In this document: one piece after another, positions 1 to 10,046 of the stretch | Layout: each line of letters opens with the position of its first letter | How positions within the stretch are numbered: the stretch's first letter is position 1 | Assembly (NCBI RefSeq): GCF_007680605.1 | Contig: NZ_VEIO01000002.1 | Coordinates: 369,899 to 433,898 of the forward strand | DNA from: Paenibacillus xylanexedens | Lineage (GTDB): Bacteria > Bacillota > Bacilli > Paenibacillales > Paenibacillaceae | Reading direction: 5' to 3' | Length of the DNA stretch: 64,000 bases | Notes under the pieces: generated by a model | What the model saw: only the letters and a program-made list of their open reading frames with translations | The model's database searches: none | Told to the model about the DNA's origin: nothing | Translations under genes and position numbers: made by a program

Positions 1-5
1 GATTA

Positions 6-103
6 GAGTTCCCGAGTAGAGTTCCCGAGTAGAGTTCCCGAGTAGAGTTCCCGAGTAGAGTTCCCGAGTAGAGTTCCCGAGTAGAGTTCCCGAGTAGAGT
101 TCC
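6..103. repeat. 13-nt tandem repeat array
   Basis: Seven exact head-to-tail copies of GAGTTCCCGAGTA are followed by a partial eighth copy that ends in GAGTTCC. The first bases of the window look like the end of another copy, so the array may extend to the left. It is non-coding and sits just before a dispersed inverted-repeat element. Confidence 0.95.
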
Positions 104-122
104 TTTTCGCTGTCCAACTGCG

Positions 123-319
123 CTAACGATCACAGGAAACCTTATTTCGGCATTTAACGCCACATTTTAATTCTAACGATCGTGAGAGACGTTATTTCAG
201 TAAAAAGGGTTGGAATTCCATGCCAAAGTGGGCAATTTGCATAAATAGGCTCCGCTGTGATCGTTAGAATTTCAAAGTGACGAAAACAGCCCGAATAGCG
301 TCTGCTGTGATCGTTAGAA
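123..319. repeat. Dispersed repeat element, copy 1 (two forward plus two inverted units)
   Basis: Two forward units of the form CTAACGATCNNNNGANNC.TTATTT begin near 123 and 173. Two units in reverse complement (..GATCGTTAG) end near 270 and 319. Units within each pair are about 50 nt apart. The same architecture recurs near 11.7 kb and 24.1 kb. No transposase or reading frame lies inside. Confidence 0.85.
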
Positions 320-546
320 AGACCCGCGAGCAAGTTACGCCATATGATCGATGATTGCAGAAAATCAGGTCTATCTAATGTAAATTTAGAAGTTGAAATT
401 TTTAGCGAATAAAGTCGAAAAATATCAACCTATATTATATTTTCTGTGATAGTATAGCAGTATATTCCAGACGTTATCGGCAATACGGGGGTGTTCCGCG
501 TTAAACCGTCCCGGAGTATACACAGGTGAAAAGGGAGAGCGATGCT

Positions 547-3500
547 ATGGAGCGAAGGTTGGTTTTGAGGGTTACAGCAATCTGCATGATTATAAGTTTG
601 GTTCTGACGATGTGGGGGAGAGTGCCTGTGGTACTCGCCGCTCTGGCTCAACCGACAGTTGCCTCTAAGGTAGAAAGCATTGAGGTTACCGGCTTTGAAG
701 CCGGTGCTGTACTGAAGCTCTACCGGGTCAATGGCGGAGGACTGGTAGCTACGTCTCCACCCGTTTCAGACACATACCTGTTTGAGCAAGTCGTCCCTGA
801 TCGTTGGGAGTATTATGTAACACAAACGGTAAACGGTGCAGTAAGTGATGGCTCACCTTTTGTTAATGCAAGTCTCCGCACTCCGCAAGCGGAAGGGGAT
901 GTGGAGCAAGTAAAGGTTAGCAATGTTTACCCCGGAGCGGAAGTGAAACTGTATGAATCCAACGGGACACCTGTTAGCATCACCGCTGAATTACAATCCC
1001 CTAACACGGTGCTATTCAAAAACGTGACGGCAGGAACAGGTTACTATGTTAATCAGAAATTCAATGAAGTCGTTAGTCTAGGTTCCAACCAAGTGAATGT
1101 AACTCCCAAAAGGCCTGTAGCCCAAGCAGGACTGGAACCCGAACCCGAACAGATTGTAGTCAGCGACTTTCATGCGGGTGCCATTCTAAAGCTGTATAAG
1201 GTAAGTGATGGTGAATTGATAGCTACTTCGCCTTCCGTAACGGATGTTACGTATACGTTTAAGGCCGTGGTGCCTCAAAAGGAAGGCTATTATGTAACCC
1301 AAACATTAAACAATGTCCAAAGTGAAAATTCCGATTTTACGAATTCCATTTTGCGAAAACCGCAAGTCATTGTGGATGCTAATTCAATCAAAGTCAGCAA
1401 CATTTATCCAGACGCAGTCGTTACGTTACACAATCAGGATGGAACTTTATTTTCTGACACACCTGATCAGCAGAATGGAACAATTATTTTTCCTAATCTG
1501 AACAGTCGTTCCTACTACTTTGCGAAGCAAACGATCAATGAAGTTGTCAGGGATTCTGATGTCGTTTACGTATCACCAAATATTCCCGGGCAACCTGTAG
1601 CTGAAGGCAAGGAGGAAAGCATTGAGGTCAGCGGTTTAACATCCGGAGCGATCCTGAAACTGTACCGCGCATCGAATGGCTCCCATGTAGCCACGTCGAT
1701 TCCTGTAACACAGAGCCCATACCTGTTTCAGTTCGTTGAGCCTCAATCCGGGGGAGGATACTACATTACTCAGACGGTTAACGGAGAGGCAAGTACGAAT
1801 TCCGAATTCGTAAATTCCATTTTGCGAAAACCTCAAGCCAGCGCTGATTCCAGTTCGGTCACGGTCAGCAATGTATATCCAGGAGCAACCGTTTCTTTAT
1901 ACAAATGGACTACTGGGGGGCTGGTTTCATCAAAGACAACAAGCACAGGACAGTCAGAAAATGTAATCTTTACAGGGTTGGAGAAACGAACCGCATATTA
2001 TGCTGTACAGCAGATCAACGGTGTAATAAGTGAATCCACCAGCAACGTCGAACTTTCCATCTCCAAGCCTGGCAGTCCGACAGTAGTAACAGGAACAGAA
2101 TATATTGACGTAAGCGGATTCACAACAGGAGCTGTCTTGAAGCTCTATCTGGTAGAGGGCAACGGCATATTGAAAGCTACCTCCGAACCTGTTACAGGAA
2201 GCACATATCGTTTTGAAAATGTAATACCTGATAATAGAGAGTACTATGTAACACAAACCATAGACGGTGAAGAAAGTGATAATTCCGTTTTTGTCGGTGT
2301 TCAATTGCGGAAACCTGTAGGGAGTGTAGGTATCGGATATCTGGATGTTGATCAGGTTTATGATGGAGCGACGGTCAGCTTATACTTAACGAACGGTACC
2401 CTGGTTTCCAGTGCGCCTGAACTGCAGTCCGACGGCAAAATGCGATTTGACAATCTGCCAGCAGGCGGCGAGTATTACGTAGTGCAGCGTATAAATGGTG
2501 TGGTTAGTGAAGCAACACCTTGGTTGAAGATTCCTACCGTTCCTCGTGCGCCAAGGAATGTAAAAGCAACCGCAGGCAATGGTCAGGCGACGATCACCTT
2601 TGATGTTCCACGTGAGGATGGGGGCAGTCCGATCACCGAATATGAAGTGACAGCTTCCCCAGGTAATATTCAGGTAAAAGGAACTTCAAGCCCAATGATC
2701 ATAACAGGTCTGACCAATGGCATAAGTTATACGTTTGCGGTTAAAGCGATTAATGTAGTAGGTAGCAGTCTAGCATCTACTCCTTCAAACACCGTTATTC
2801 CTGCGTTGCCTTCAAGCGGAGGTGGTTCAGACAACAGCTCTGGTTCAGGTGGGGTAACGACCGGTGGTACATCATCGACGCCACAGCCGGGCATCAATCA
2901 AGGCATCAATGTTTTGGTTAATGGTGTATCCGAACAGATCGGTTTCTTAACTCAATCGACCAAAGATGATCACATTGTAAGCAAGGTTAGCATGGATCCA
3001 GAAAAATTAAAACAGAAGTTGGCTACCGAAGGTTCAGGTGCTGTGGTTACCATTCTGGTGCCTTCTGGGGCAGACGTATTGGTTGGTGAACTGGACAGCT
3101 CCATGATTCAAGAGATGCAAGCATCCCGCGCGGTTCTGAAATTACAGACGGATTTTGCAACGTACAGCCTTCCTGTCAGCCAGATTTCACTTGATTCACT
3201 TGCCAAAGGTTTTGGCGAGGGAACTGCCTTGCAGAACATGAAGGTACAAGTGGAGATAGGCAAACCTGCTAAGGCGGCAAATGATGCTGTAAATCGCGCT
3301 GTGCAACAAAATCAATTTACACTTGAAGGTGCACCCGTTGAATTTGCAGTGAGGGGTGTGTACGGCGATCAATCCGTAGATATCCATCAATTTAACACGT
3401 ATGTCGAGCGAACGATCACTCTTGAAAATGGTAAAACCAATTCCGGTATTACTACAGGTGTAGTTGTTAACCCGGACGGAACCGTACGGCACGTACCTAC

Positions 3501-4149
3501 TCGTATTTCGCTCAGAGACGGACGCTATGTAGCGGTAATCAACAGTCTGAGCAACAGCACGTATGCCCTGATTCTGAATCCCGTTCAATTCAAGGATATG
3601 GTTGGACACTGGGCACAGAACACCGTAAATGATATGGGTTCCAGAATGATCATTGAGGGAACGGGAGATGGAAACTATAGTCCGAATCGGCAGATGACCC
3701 GCGCCGAGTTTGCCACGATCATTACACGAGCGCTGGGAATTGCACCAACAGCCGTGAATAATATGTTCTCTGACGTACCTCAGAAAGCGTGGTATTCAGC
3801 TGCGATTGGTAGCGCCCATGAGTATAATCTGGTTAACGGTTATGCAAATGGAAGCTTTAAACCTGATCGTAATATGACCCGGGAAGAAGCTATGGTTATA
3901 TTAGCCAGAGCATTGGAACTGGCAACACCATCCGCAACGATATCAGAGGCACAGGCCCAACAGATTCTTGCGGATCATGGGCTTGAACAAGGCGTATCCT
4001 CCTGGGCGGTCAAGAGTGCAGCGCAGATGATTGAAGCAGGTGTGATCACGGGTCGAGGCAGAACCGAATTGGCACCTGATGCATTCGTTACCCGCGCCGA
4101 GGTGGCTCAGATGGTAGCACGCTTGCTTGCCAAAGCTAATCTGATTTGA
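547..4149 (+). CDS. Large secreted SLH-domain surface protein with alternating repeat modules and Fn3
   Basis: A secreted protein of 1200 residues, probably held to the secondary cell-wall polymer. It starts with a signal peptide (about residues 1-35, positive start then a hydrophobic core). Residues about 40-655 hold tandem modules of two alternating types: one carries GAVLKLY and YYVTQT motifs and ends near LRKPQ, the other carries VSNVYPGA. A fibronectin type III domain follows (about 664-755), then a Gly/Ser linker, a region of unknown fold, and SLH motifs from about 1015 to the C-terminus (TRAEFA, TREEAM and TRAEVA signatures). ATG 547 is preferred over GTG 526 because AAGGGAG lies 9 nt upstream of it. 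A role in the cell envelope or adhesion is inference. Confidence 0.9.
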   Translation: MERRLVLRVTAICMIISLVLTMWGRVPVVLAALAQPTVASKVESIEVTGFEAGAVLKLYRVNGGGLVATSPPVSDTYLFEQVVPDRWEYYVTQTVNGAVSDGSPFVNASLRTPQAEGDVEQVKVSNVYPGAEVKLYESNGTPVSITAELQSPNTVLFKNVTAGTGYYVNQKFNEVVSLGSNQVNVTPKRPVAQAGLEPEPEQIVVSDFHAGAILKLYKVSDGELIATSPSVTDVTYTFKAVVPQKEGYYVTQTLNNVQSENSDFTNSILRKPQVIVDANSIKVSNIYPDAVVTLHNQDGTLFSDTPDQQNGTIIFPNLNSRSYYFAKQTINEVVRDSDVVYVSPNIPGQPVAEGKEESIEVSGLTSGAILKLYRASNGSHVATSIPVTQSPYLFQFVEPQSGGGYYITQTVNGEASTNSEFVNSILRKPQASADSSSVTVSNVYPGATVSLYKWTTGGLVSSKTTSTGQSENVIFTGLEKRTAYYAVQQINGVISESTSNVELSISKPGSPTVVTGTEYIDVSGFTTGAVLKLYLVEGNGILKATSEPVTGSTYRFENVIPDNREYYVTQTIDGEESDNSVFVGVQLRKPVGSVGIGYLDVDQVYDGATVSLYLTNGTLVSSAPELQSDGKMRFDNLPAGGEYYVVQRINGVVSEATPWLKIPTVPRAPRNVKATAGNGQATITFDVPREDGGSPITEYEVTASPGNIQVKGTSSPMIITGLTNGISYTFAVKAINVVGSSLASTPSNTVIPALPSSGGGSDNSSGSGGVTTGGTSSTPQPGINQGINVLVNGVSEQIGFLTQSTKDDHIVSKVSMDPEKLKQKLATEGSGAVVTILVPSGADVLVGELDSSMIQEMQASRAVLKLQTDFATYSLPVSQISLDSLAKGFGEGTALQNMKVQVEIGKPAKAANDAVNRAVQQNQFTLEGAPVEFAVRGVYGDQSVDIHQFNTYVERTITLENGKTNSGITTGVVVNPDGTVRHVPTRISLRDGRYVAVINSLSNSTYALILNPVQFKDMVGHWAQNTVNDMGSRMIIEGTGDGNYSPNRQMTRAEFATIITRALGIAPTAVNNMFSDVPQKAWYSAAIGSAHEYNLVNGYANGSFKPDRNMTREEAMVILARALELATPSATISEAQAQQILADHGLEQGVSSWAVKSAAQMIEAGVITGRGRTELAPDAFVTRAEVAQMVARLLAKANLI

Positions 4150-4223
4150 GCAGCATGTAAGCTAGGGTAATTAAATTGACTTGACTTAACTTAACTTAAT
4201 TATTTTAGAGCTAAAGTTATCGT

Positions 4224-4265
4224 AAAAGACCGCATCACCCTAACGATAGGGGATGCGGTCTTTTA
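4224..4265. terminator. Bidirectional intrinsic terminator
   Basis: The stem AAAAGACCGCATC pairs with GATGCGGTCTTTT around a CTAACGAT-containing loop. It lies between two convergent genes, the SLH protein gene and the MBL hydrolase gene, and has T or A runs on both sides, so it can serve both. Confidence 0.85.
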
Positions 4266-4313
4266 TTCAAACATACTCTCTTCAAACACTGTCCCTTCGC
4301 TTACACCTATGAT

Positions 4314-5066
4314 TCAAAACTCGAAGCTTTCTCCGTCCAACGGAAGGAGTACACTATCTTCCAACTGCTCTTTTGCCAGATAAGCGGCTAGATCAGCACG
4401 TGTTGTCATACAGTGGTTGATGACATCCATGTGAACGGCGATGAGGTGAGCGGAAGGTGCGGCGTGTTTCACGGCAACAACGTCGGGTCCATCCATCGTG
4501 ATGGGATCACCCTGCAAGAAGCGTGCACCCCCGGCATTGAGTACAATGACCTCTGGTTGATATTGCTTGATCGCTGCCGCGGGCTCATCACACCAGATCG
4601 TATCTCCGGCAATATAGGTGACCGGTTCTTCATCCGCTTCAAGCACAAAACCGGATACCTTACCCATACGTTTGCCAATCTCCCCTGTACCGTGCTGACC
4701 GGATGTACGCGAGAATCGCACCGAATGATGCTCATGCTTCACGTCAACAGGCGTTACATCCGTAAATCCCGCTTGTATGAAAATAGGCTCGTCCCCCGGC
4801 TGACACAGCAATGGGATATCTTTTTGCAGTTGATGTGCGGCTGCTTCATCCCAATGGTCGGGATGGGTATGCGTCACAATTAGCAGATCGGGTTTGAGAT
4901 AATCCGTTTCAACCTCGGGAAGAGGGATTCCAGGATTTCGCAGCTCATTGGGTGTGTTGGGAAAAGCGGGCATGCTCTCGGCATCCATTAGCATGGGGTC
5001 AACCAGAATCTTTAGACCACCGTATTCCAGCCACAGGGTGGCATGTCGAATCAATTGGATTTTCAT
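4314..5066 (-). CDS. Metallo-beta-lactamase fold hydrolase, UlaG-like
   Basis: A 250-residue protein with the metal-binding motif THTHPDHWDEA near residue 65, which is the HxHxDH signature of the MBL superfamily. A later Gly-Asp segment (AGDTIWCDEP) and a C-terminal His (IAVHMDVINH) complete a likely dinuclear metal site. Length and order match the UlaG/YtnP-like branch of L-ascorbate-6-phosphate lactonase relatives, but the substrate cannot be read from sequence. The start has GAAGGAGTG upstream. It is divergent from an Lrp/AsnC regulator, which may control it. Confidence 0.85.
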   Translation of the reverse strand: MKIQLIRHATLWLEYGGLKILVDPMLMDAESMPAFPNTPNELRNPGIPLPEVETDYLKPDLLIVTHTHPDHWDEAAAHQLQKDIPLLCQPGDEPIFIQAGFTDVTPVDVKHEHHSVRFSRTSGQHGTGEIGKRMGKVSGFVLEADEEPVTYIAGDTIWCDEPAAAIKQYQPEVIVLNAGGARFLQGDPITMDGPDVVAVKHAAPSAHLIAVHMDVINHCMTTRADLAAYLAKEQLEDSVLLPLDGESFEF

Positions 5067-5197
5067 TTGATTTGCACTCCTTCGGGTTCTCTCTTAGTAT
5101 TATCTTATATGTTATACAACCCGATTCACGTCGTACATAACCTGCTGAATGCATATCGGCCCGACTATTTTCAAGGTGAAAGGAATGCTGAGTACCT

Positions 5198-5632
5198 ATG
5201 AACGAAATGATAGACGCTACAGATGTACGCATTTTACAGATTCTGATCCGGGATGCGAAGCGTTCGAACAAGGAGATTGGAGAGGAAGTGCATCTGACAG
5301 GACAAGCGGTTGGGGCGAGAGTTCGCAAGTTGCAGGACCTGGGGGTTATTGAAGGGTATACGGTAAAATGGAACCCGGACCGCCTCGGCCTTGGCTTGAA
5401 GGCATTTGTCACGGTATTTCTGAACTCTGGCGATAAACATGCTGCCTTTCGTGCGTTTGTGGCAGGGCGCGAGGACATTGTTGAAGTCCACCGGGTAAGC
5501 GGGGAGGGATGTTACCTGATGCAGGTGCAGACAGGAACAACGGAGCAACTCGGTGAACTGCTGGAAGCGCTGCTGCCGCTAGGTAATTATAGGGTAAGTT
5601 TATCCATTGGAGTGGAGAAATCACCGTCCTGA
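5198..5632 (+). CDS. Lrp/AsnC family transcriptional regulator
   Basis: A 144-residue DNA-binding regulator. The N-terminal winged helix-turn-helix begins IDATDVRILQILIRDAKRSN and has the family's VGARVRKLQDLGVIEGY recognition region. A C-terminal RAM/AsnC ligand-binding domain contains the VHRVSGEGCYLMQV strand. Such proteins usually sense amino acids or related small molecules and often control the gene divergent from them, here the MBL hydrolase. The ribosome binding site is weak (GAAAGGA about 13 nt away), so the start is less certain than the family call. Confidence 0.9.
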   Translation: MNEMIDATDVRILQILIRDAKRSNKEIGEEVHLTGQAVGARVRKLQDLGVIEGYTVKWNPDRLGLGLKAFVTVFLNSGDKHAAFRAFVAGREDIVEVHRVSGEGCYLMQVQTGTTEQLGELLEALLPLGNYRVSLSIGVEKSPS

Positions 5633-5695
5633 ACTCCCGGCACATCGGCCCTGCTTCATGACAAGGGTGGCTACATGAGCCTGACTTGGACAAGT

Positions 5696-6205
5696 TTAAT
5701 CCAGATCAGGCCCTTGATGTTCACGTAACGTCTTTTGGAGAGTAGCCAAGGAGGACTGTAGCTCTTTTTTTCCAAACAAATGGTCCGTATGAATGTGAAC
5801 TCGAGTGCCGTCCTTCAGATACAAGGCGTACATGGGGGATGCGGATAATTGCCATTTGCTTCGTGCTGGGGTAGCGAGCTCAATCTTGCGAATCTGGTTC
5901 CATGGAATATCGCGCTGACCCGCATGGAGAGAGTGTTCATCCCATGAGACGAGGATCGCCACGCGCTGCATGGAACGGGTCCAAAACATAAAGAAAAACG
6001 GCCCCACCATCCACATGCCGAGTATGGCAGCCATAGGGTAATAGATTTTTTCCACACTCTCGGTCTGCCCGGCAACGATAACCCATAAGAGCAGTACACA
6101 TAAGGCGAGAAACAGGAAACATAGGCTTCCTTTCCAGATCGCTGTGATGCGACGATAGCGAATTTCCCCCTGATGGTGTTCCTCAGAAGTTGCAGGCAAC
6201 ATCAT
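5696..6205 (-). CDS. Membrane protein with two TM helices and a PH-like C-terminal domain
   Basis: The protein has 169 residues. Two hydrophobic helices (about 24-47 and 57-78) are followed by a soluble beta-rich tail with the pattern VSWDEHSLHAGQRDIPWNQI, resembling bacterial PH-like (YcxB/DUF-type) domains. Function is unknown. The first ATG lies directly on the GGAG, so the ATG at 6205, 6 nt downstream of AAAAGGAG, is preferred. It stands alone between the Lrp gene and the ABC exporter, all in different transcription units. Confidence 0.6.
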   Translation of the reverse strand: MMLPATSEEHHQGEIRYRRITAIWKGSLCFLFLALCVLLLWVIVAGQTESVEKIYYPMAAILGMWMVGPFFFMFWTRSMQRVAILVSWDEHSLHAGQRDIPWNQIRKIELATPARSKWQLSASPMYALYLKDGTRVHIHTDHLFGKKELQSSLATLQKTLREHQGPDLD

Positions 6206-6371
6206 CGTCATCTCCTTTTCTTACCGATTTATATGTAAAAATGCCGCCTGCACGAGCAGAGCGGCCGGTTTGACCTGTCACTCCTATATCAAGTTTACGA
6301 GTTCATGCGGTCTTTAGGTAGGACAGTTTTGAACAATTATCGAATTTAAATCTTGGCAGTTTCGAGACACA

Positions 6372-8282
6372 TTACCCCGACTTGCTGGGTTGCTGCCCTG
6401 CTTCCCGTGCGTGCTGGTACAGATCCGCATAAACGCCTTGGCTCGCAACCAGTTCCTGATGTGATCCTTCCTCGACGATAGACCCTTGTTCCATGACCAG
6501 AATCCGGTCAGCATGCATGACTGTAGACAGGCGATGTGCAATCACTATGGTTGTTCTGCCTTGAGATACGGACTCGAGTGCATGTTGTACAAGTTGTTCG
6601 GTGTGTGAGTCCAGATTGGCCGTAGCTTCATCCAGAATTAGAATCCGTGGCTGAAATACAACGATTCGTGCAAACGAGATCAGCTGTCGTTCCCCTGCGG
6701 ATAACCCGCTTCCGCGCTCGGACAGACGGGTGTCATAGCCTTGCGGCAAACGACTTATCATCCCATCTGCCCCAACAAATCGGCATGCTTCTATCGCTTG
6801 CTCGCGTGTAATATCCTCCCTGAACATTCTCACGTTATCAATAATGGTACCGGAGAACAGGAAAGGCTCCTGTTGAATCAGCCCCACAATCCGGTGGAGC
6901 GCGGCTTGCGGAATGTGGCGAATGTCGGTGCCATCGATTTGGATATTGCCCTGATTGACGTCATAGAACCGATTGAGCAGGGAGATCAGTGTGCTTTTGC
7001 CCGCTCCGGTTGTACCCACAATACCGACCATCTCCCCAGGGTACAGGTGCAGATTCATATGTTGAATAATAGGGCGATCCGCCTTGTAACCGAAGGATAC
7101 ATCATTAAAGTCAATCTGACCCATCACATGTTGTGACTCCAGAGGAGAAGCTTGATCAGGGGACGGGTCATGTACTTCAGGCCTTGTGTTCAAAATGTTC
7201 CAGATCCGATCCATCGAAACCGTGGTCGATTGAAAGGTATTCCACTGCATTGTAATCTGGTTGATCGGTTGAAAAAACTGACGAATGTAGCTGATAAACG
7301 CATACAGCACCCCGACTTGCAAAGACTCTCCAAGCACGGCGCGACCACCCAGCCACACCATCATCACCAGCGCCGCGTTACCAAGGATGTCAAACGTCCG
7401 GTTAAAAATAACATTGGAACGAGCCTGTGTAATGTTTGCCTCCAGATGAAGGGCGTTCTGTTCTTTGAAGCGTTTCTTTTGCTCGTCTTCCTGGTGGAAC
7501 GCCTGAATCAGGAACATGCCCGACAGGTTTTCCGCCGTAAACGCGATTAGACGGGAAAGGCGTGTGCGCGCGTTTTGATAGGCGCTCCGCAGTCTGCGGC
7601 GGAACAGGGCAGCCACGACAGCGATGACCGGAAGTATGATGAGTGAATAACTGGCGAGCATGGGATCGAGCTGAAACATGAAAAAGATAATGAGCACCAG
7701 CATCATGCCATCCCGGATCAGACTGAGCAATACCTGGGTGAAGAAGCTGCTGATCGTCTCCGTATCACTGGACACATTGGTCACCAGACTGCCGATATGG
7801 AAGCGGTCGAAGAAGGACATGGACATTTTGGAGATATGTCTGAACAAATCCTTGCGAATGCGGGAGACGATGCTCTGACCGACATGTTGCAAGAGATTAT
7901 TTTGTATATAGGTGAAAATAAAACTGATTACAGCCAGCCCCAGAAAAACGGCGGCGAGTTTAACGAGAAACAAGGTGCTGGTTTGACCTACGGCCAGATG
8001 GTCATCGATAGCGATTTTCACGAGATAAGGCTGCAACAAGTCGGCGGATATGCCGAGCAGGGAGCAGAAGAATATGCCGGCGAATGCCCAACGATGCGGT
8101 TTGGCATAGCCCATCATTTCTTTAAATGAAGCACGTTTGCTGTGATGATCCTTGGTGGAGGCCTCCGATTTTACGGCTGAGTTGTCGGAATGACTGCTAT
8201 TGTCCGAATGATCGGTACGTTTAGAATTATGGTTCTTAGAATTATGGTTAGTGTGTTTAGGATTTTCATCCGTATCAGACAT
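6372..8282 (-). CDS. bmrD: Multidrug ABC exporter half-transporter, BmrD/YheH type
   Basis: A fused membrane-ATPase subunit of 636 residues. A His/Ser/Asn/Lys-rich N-terminal tail (about 1-45) precedes six TM helices and a nucleotide-binding domain with Walker A GTTGAGKST, Walker B ILILDE and the His switch IAHRLS. The catalytic Glu after Walker B is present, whereas the signature motif is the non-canonical LSAGERQ. This is the expected complement to the partner subunit: the competent site uses this Walker A/B with the partner's LSGGQ. ATG 8282 overlaps the partner's stop by 8 nt and has GGAGGAGGG upstream, so the two are translationally coupled. The drug range is unknown. Confidence 0.9.
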   Translation of the reverse strand: MSDTDENPKHTNHNSKNHNSKRTDHSDNSSHSDNSAVKSEASTKDHHSKRASFKEMMGYAKPHRWAFAGIFFCSLLGISADLLQPYLVKIAIDDHLAVGQTSTLFLVKLAAVFLGLAVISFIFTYIQNNLLQHVGQSIVSRIRKDLFRHISKMSMSFFDRFHIGSLVTNVSSDTETISSFFTQVLLSLIRDGMMLVLIIFFMFQLDPMLASYSLIILPVIAVVAALFRRRLRSAYQNARTRLSRLIAFTAENLSGMFLIQAFHQEDEQKKRFKEQNALHLEANITQARSNVIFNRTFDILGNAALVMMVWLGGRAVLGESLQVGVLYAFISYIRQFFQPINQITMQWNTFQSTTVSMDRIWNILNTRPEVHDPSPDQASPLESQHVMGQIDFNDVSFGYKADRPIIQHMNLHLYPGEMVGIVGTTGAGKSTLISLLNRFYDVNQGNIQIDGTDIRHIPQAALHRIVGLIQQEPFLFSGTIIDNVRMFREDITREQAIEACRFVGADGMISRLPQGYDTRLSERGSGLSAGERQLISFARIVVFQPRILILDEATANLDSHTEQLVQHALESVSQGRTTIVIAHRLSTVMHADRILVMEQGSIVEEGSHQELVASQGVYADLYQHAREAGQQPSKSG

Positions 8283-10017
8283 GATGTAATCCCTCCTCCT
8301 GCAAGCGATAGGTCGCCGCATATAGCCCTCTGGCAGCCATCAAATCCGCATGCGTTCCTTGTTCAACAATCTGCCCTTCATCCAGCACAAGAATGACATC
8401 CGCATGACGGACTGCACTGATACGGTGAGAGATGATCAAGGTGGTTTTGCCTTTGCCGATCTTACGCAGACTGCGGAGGATGCCTGTTTCGGTAACGGCA
8501 TCTACTGCACTCATACTGTCATCCAAAATCAGGATTTGAGCCTGCTTGATCAATCCGCGAGCGAGACTGGTACGTTGCCGCTGTCCGCCAGACAGTGTAA
8601 GTCCACGTTCACCCAGCAAGGTATCGAAACGATCAGGGAAACGCACAATATTTTCATAGATCATCGCTTGTTTGGCGCTGTCTTCTACGTCTCCCATAGG
8701 TGCTTCACGGTTGCTGAATGCAATGTTGTCCCGTATGGTGGTGCTGAATAAGAAGCCGTCCTGTGGGACGAAAGCAATTTGAGACCTGAGACTGTCCAGT
8801 GACAGTTCCCGAATGTCTGTGCCATTGATGAAAATGCTGCCTTCTGGCGGCTCGTATGTACGGAGCAGCAACTTGACCAGTGTGCTTTTGCCTGAACCTG
8901 TTTTACCGACAATGCCAACCGTACGCCCCGCATGAATCTGGAGCTGGATATGTTTTAGCGCGGGCGATGAGCTGCCTGGATAATGGAACGTCAAATCGTT
9001 GATCTTAATTTCCTGCATGTTTTCCAGTGTTTCTGCCTCAGGGATTTCCTGTACATCGGGTTCTTCACGGAGAAGATCATTCACTCTTTCGAGCGAGGCT
9101 CCTGAACGTTGCATCGTATTAATCACGTTACCAATCTGCTGAAGTGGACCCATGATGATTCGCAGATACAAGGTCAGAGCGACAAAGCTACCTAACGTAA
9201 TGGAGTTTTGCATTGTCAGAATGCCGCCAACCAGCAGCGAAATTACGAGAGACGTTGCACCGAGCAATGGAAGTGTGGCCTGAAAAAGGGAAGATAGGCG
9301 AACTAACCGTAGCTGTTTATGTTTGATATCATCCACGGTTGCGCCAAAACGTGAACGAGCGTTATCCTCGATGGCAAATGTTTTGATCACGCGAATCCCG
9401 CCAAGCTGCTCCTCCGCAGACTCCGTCATTGTGGCGAGCGCCTCTTGCACATCACGGGAGCGCTTTCGAATCCGTGGGCCGAAGAACACAACCAGGAATG
9501 GAATGGCGAGCAGAGGTACAATGCTGATCAGGATCAGTGTCAGCGGAATGCCGCTAAGCAGCATCATTACTACACAGGACAATAATAGAAAGGCAGCATT
9601 AGTCATCATCGTAACCCCGTTGGATATGGCTTCCCGGACGGACGTGACATCATTCATAAAATAGCTGAGCAGCTTGCCGTTGCCCTGTTTGGAAAAATAG
9701 TGCTCGCTAAGCTCGGAAAACTTGCGGAATATCCGCTCGCGCGTTATAAATTCAAATCGCCGGCCCAGCTTCATAATCATGAACTGGCCGGTACCAAACA
9801 GCAGGTTGTATGCAATTGCAATCGCAAGTAGCGATAAGCTGTAACGGATCACCGTCTGCATCTGGAGTGTGTTTTGTAGGAGTTGATCCGTAAAGTTGCC
9901 CAGAATACGGGGCAGGGAGGCCTGACCGACATTGGACGCAATAATCAAAAGAACAGCCAGGAGATAGATAGGCCAGTTGGATAACACATAACCGCGCAGC
10001 AAACCTTTTTTGGACAT
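8275..10017 (-). CDS. bmrC: Multidrug ABC exporter half-transporter, BmrC/YheI type
   Basis: First gene of the exporter operon, 580 residues, with six TM helices and one nucleotide-binding domain: Walker A GKTGSGKST, canonical signature LSGGQRQR and His switch ISHRIS. Walker B reads LILDD, so the catalytic Glu is Asp, as in the degenerate half of heterodimeric exporters such as BmrCD. With the neighbouring subunit it would form one competent and one degenerate ATP site and expel drugs from the membrane. AAAGGAG precedes ATG 10017. An intrinsic terminator lies in its 5' leader, which suggests induction by attenuation. Confidence 0.92.
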   Translation of the reverse strand: MSKKGLLRGYVLSNWPIYLLAVLLIIASNVGQASLPRILGNFTDQLLQNTLQMQTVIRYSLSLLAIAIAYNLLFGTGQFMIMKLGRRFEFITRERIFRKFSELSEHYFSKQGNGKLLSYFMNDVTSVREAISNGVTMMTNAAFLLLSCVVMMLLSGIPLTLILISIVPLLAIPFLVVFFGPRIRKRSRDVQEALATMTESAEEQLGGIRVIKTFAIEDNARSRFGATVDDIKHKQLRLVRLSSLFQATLPLLGATSLVISLLVGGILTMQNSITLGSFVALTLYLRIIMGPLQQIGNVINTMQRSGASLERVNDLLREEPDVQEIPEAETLENMQEIKINDLTFHYPGSSSPALKHIQLQIHAGRTVGIVGKTGSGKSTLVKLLLRTYEPPEGSIFINGTDIRELSLDSLRSQIAFVPQDGFLFSTTIRDNIAFSNREAPMGDVEDSAKQAMIYENIVRFPDRFDTLLGERGLTLSGGQRQRTSLARGLIKQAQILILDDSMSAVDAVTETGILRSLRKIGKGKTTLIISHRISAVRHADVILVLDEGQIVEQGTHADLMAARGLYAATYRLQEEGLHHV

Positions 10018-10046
10018 AGGTGTGGTTTCTCCTTTGTTACGAAGTC

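Noticed and set aside
1..103. Possible CRISPR array
   Set aside because: The 13-nt units are exactly contiguous without spacers and no cas gene is present.
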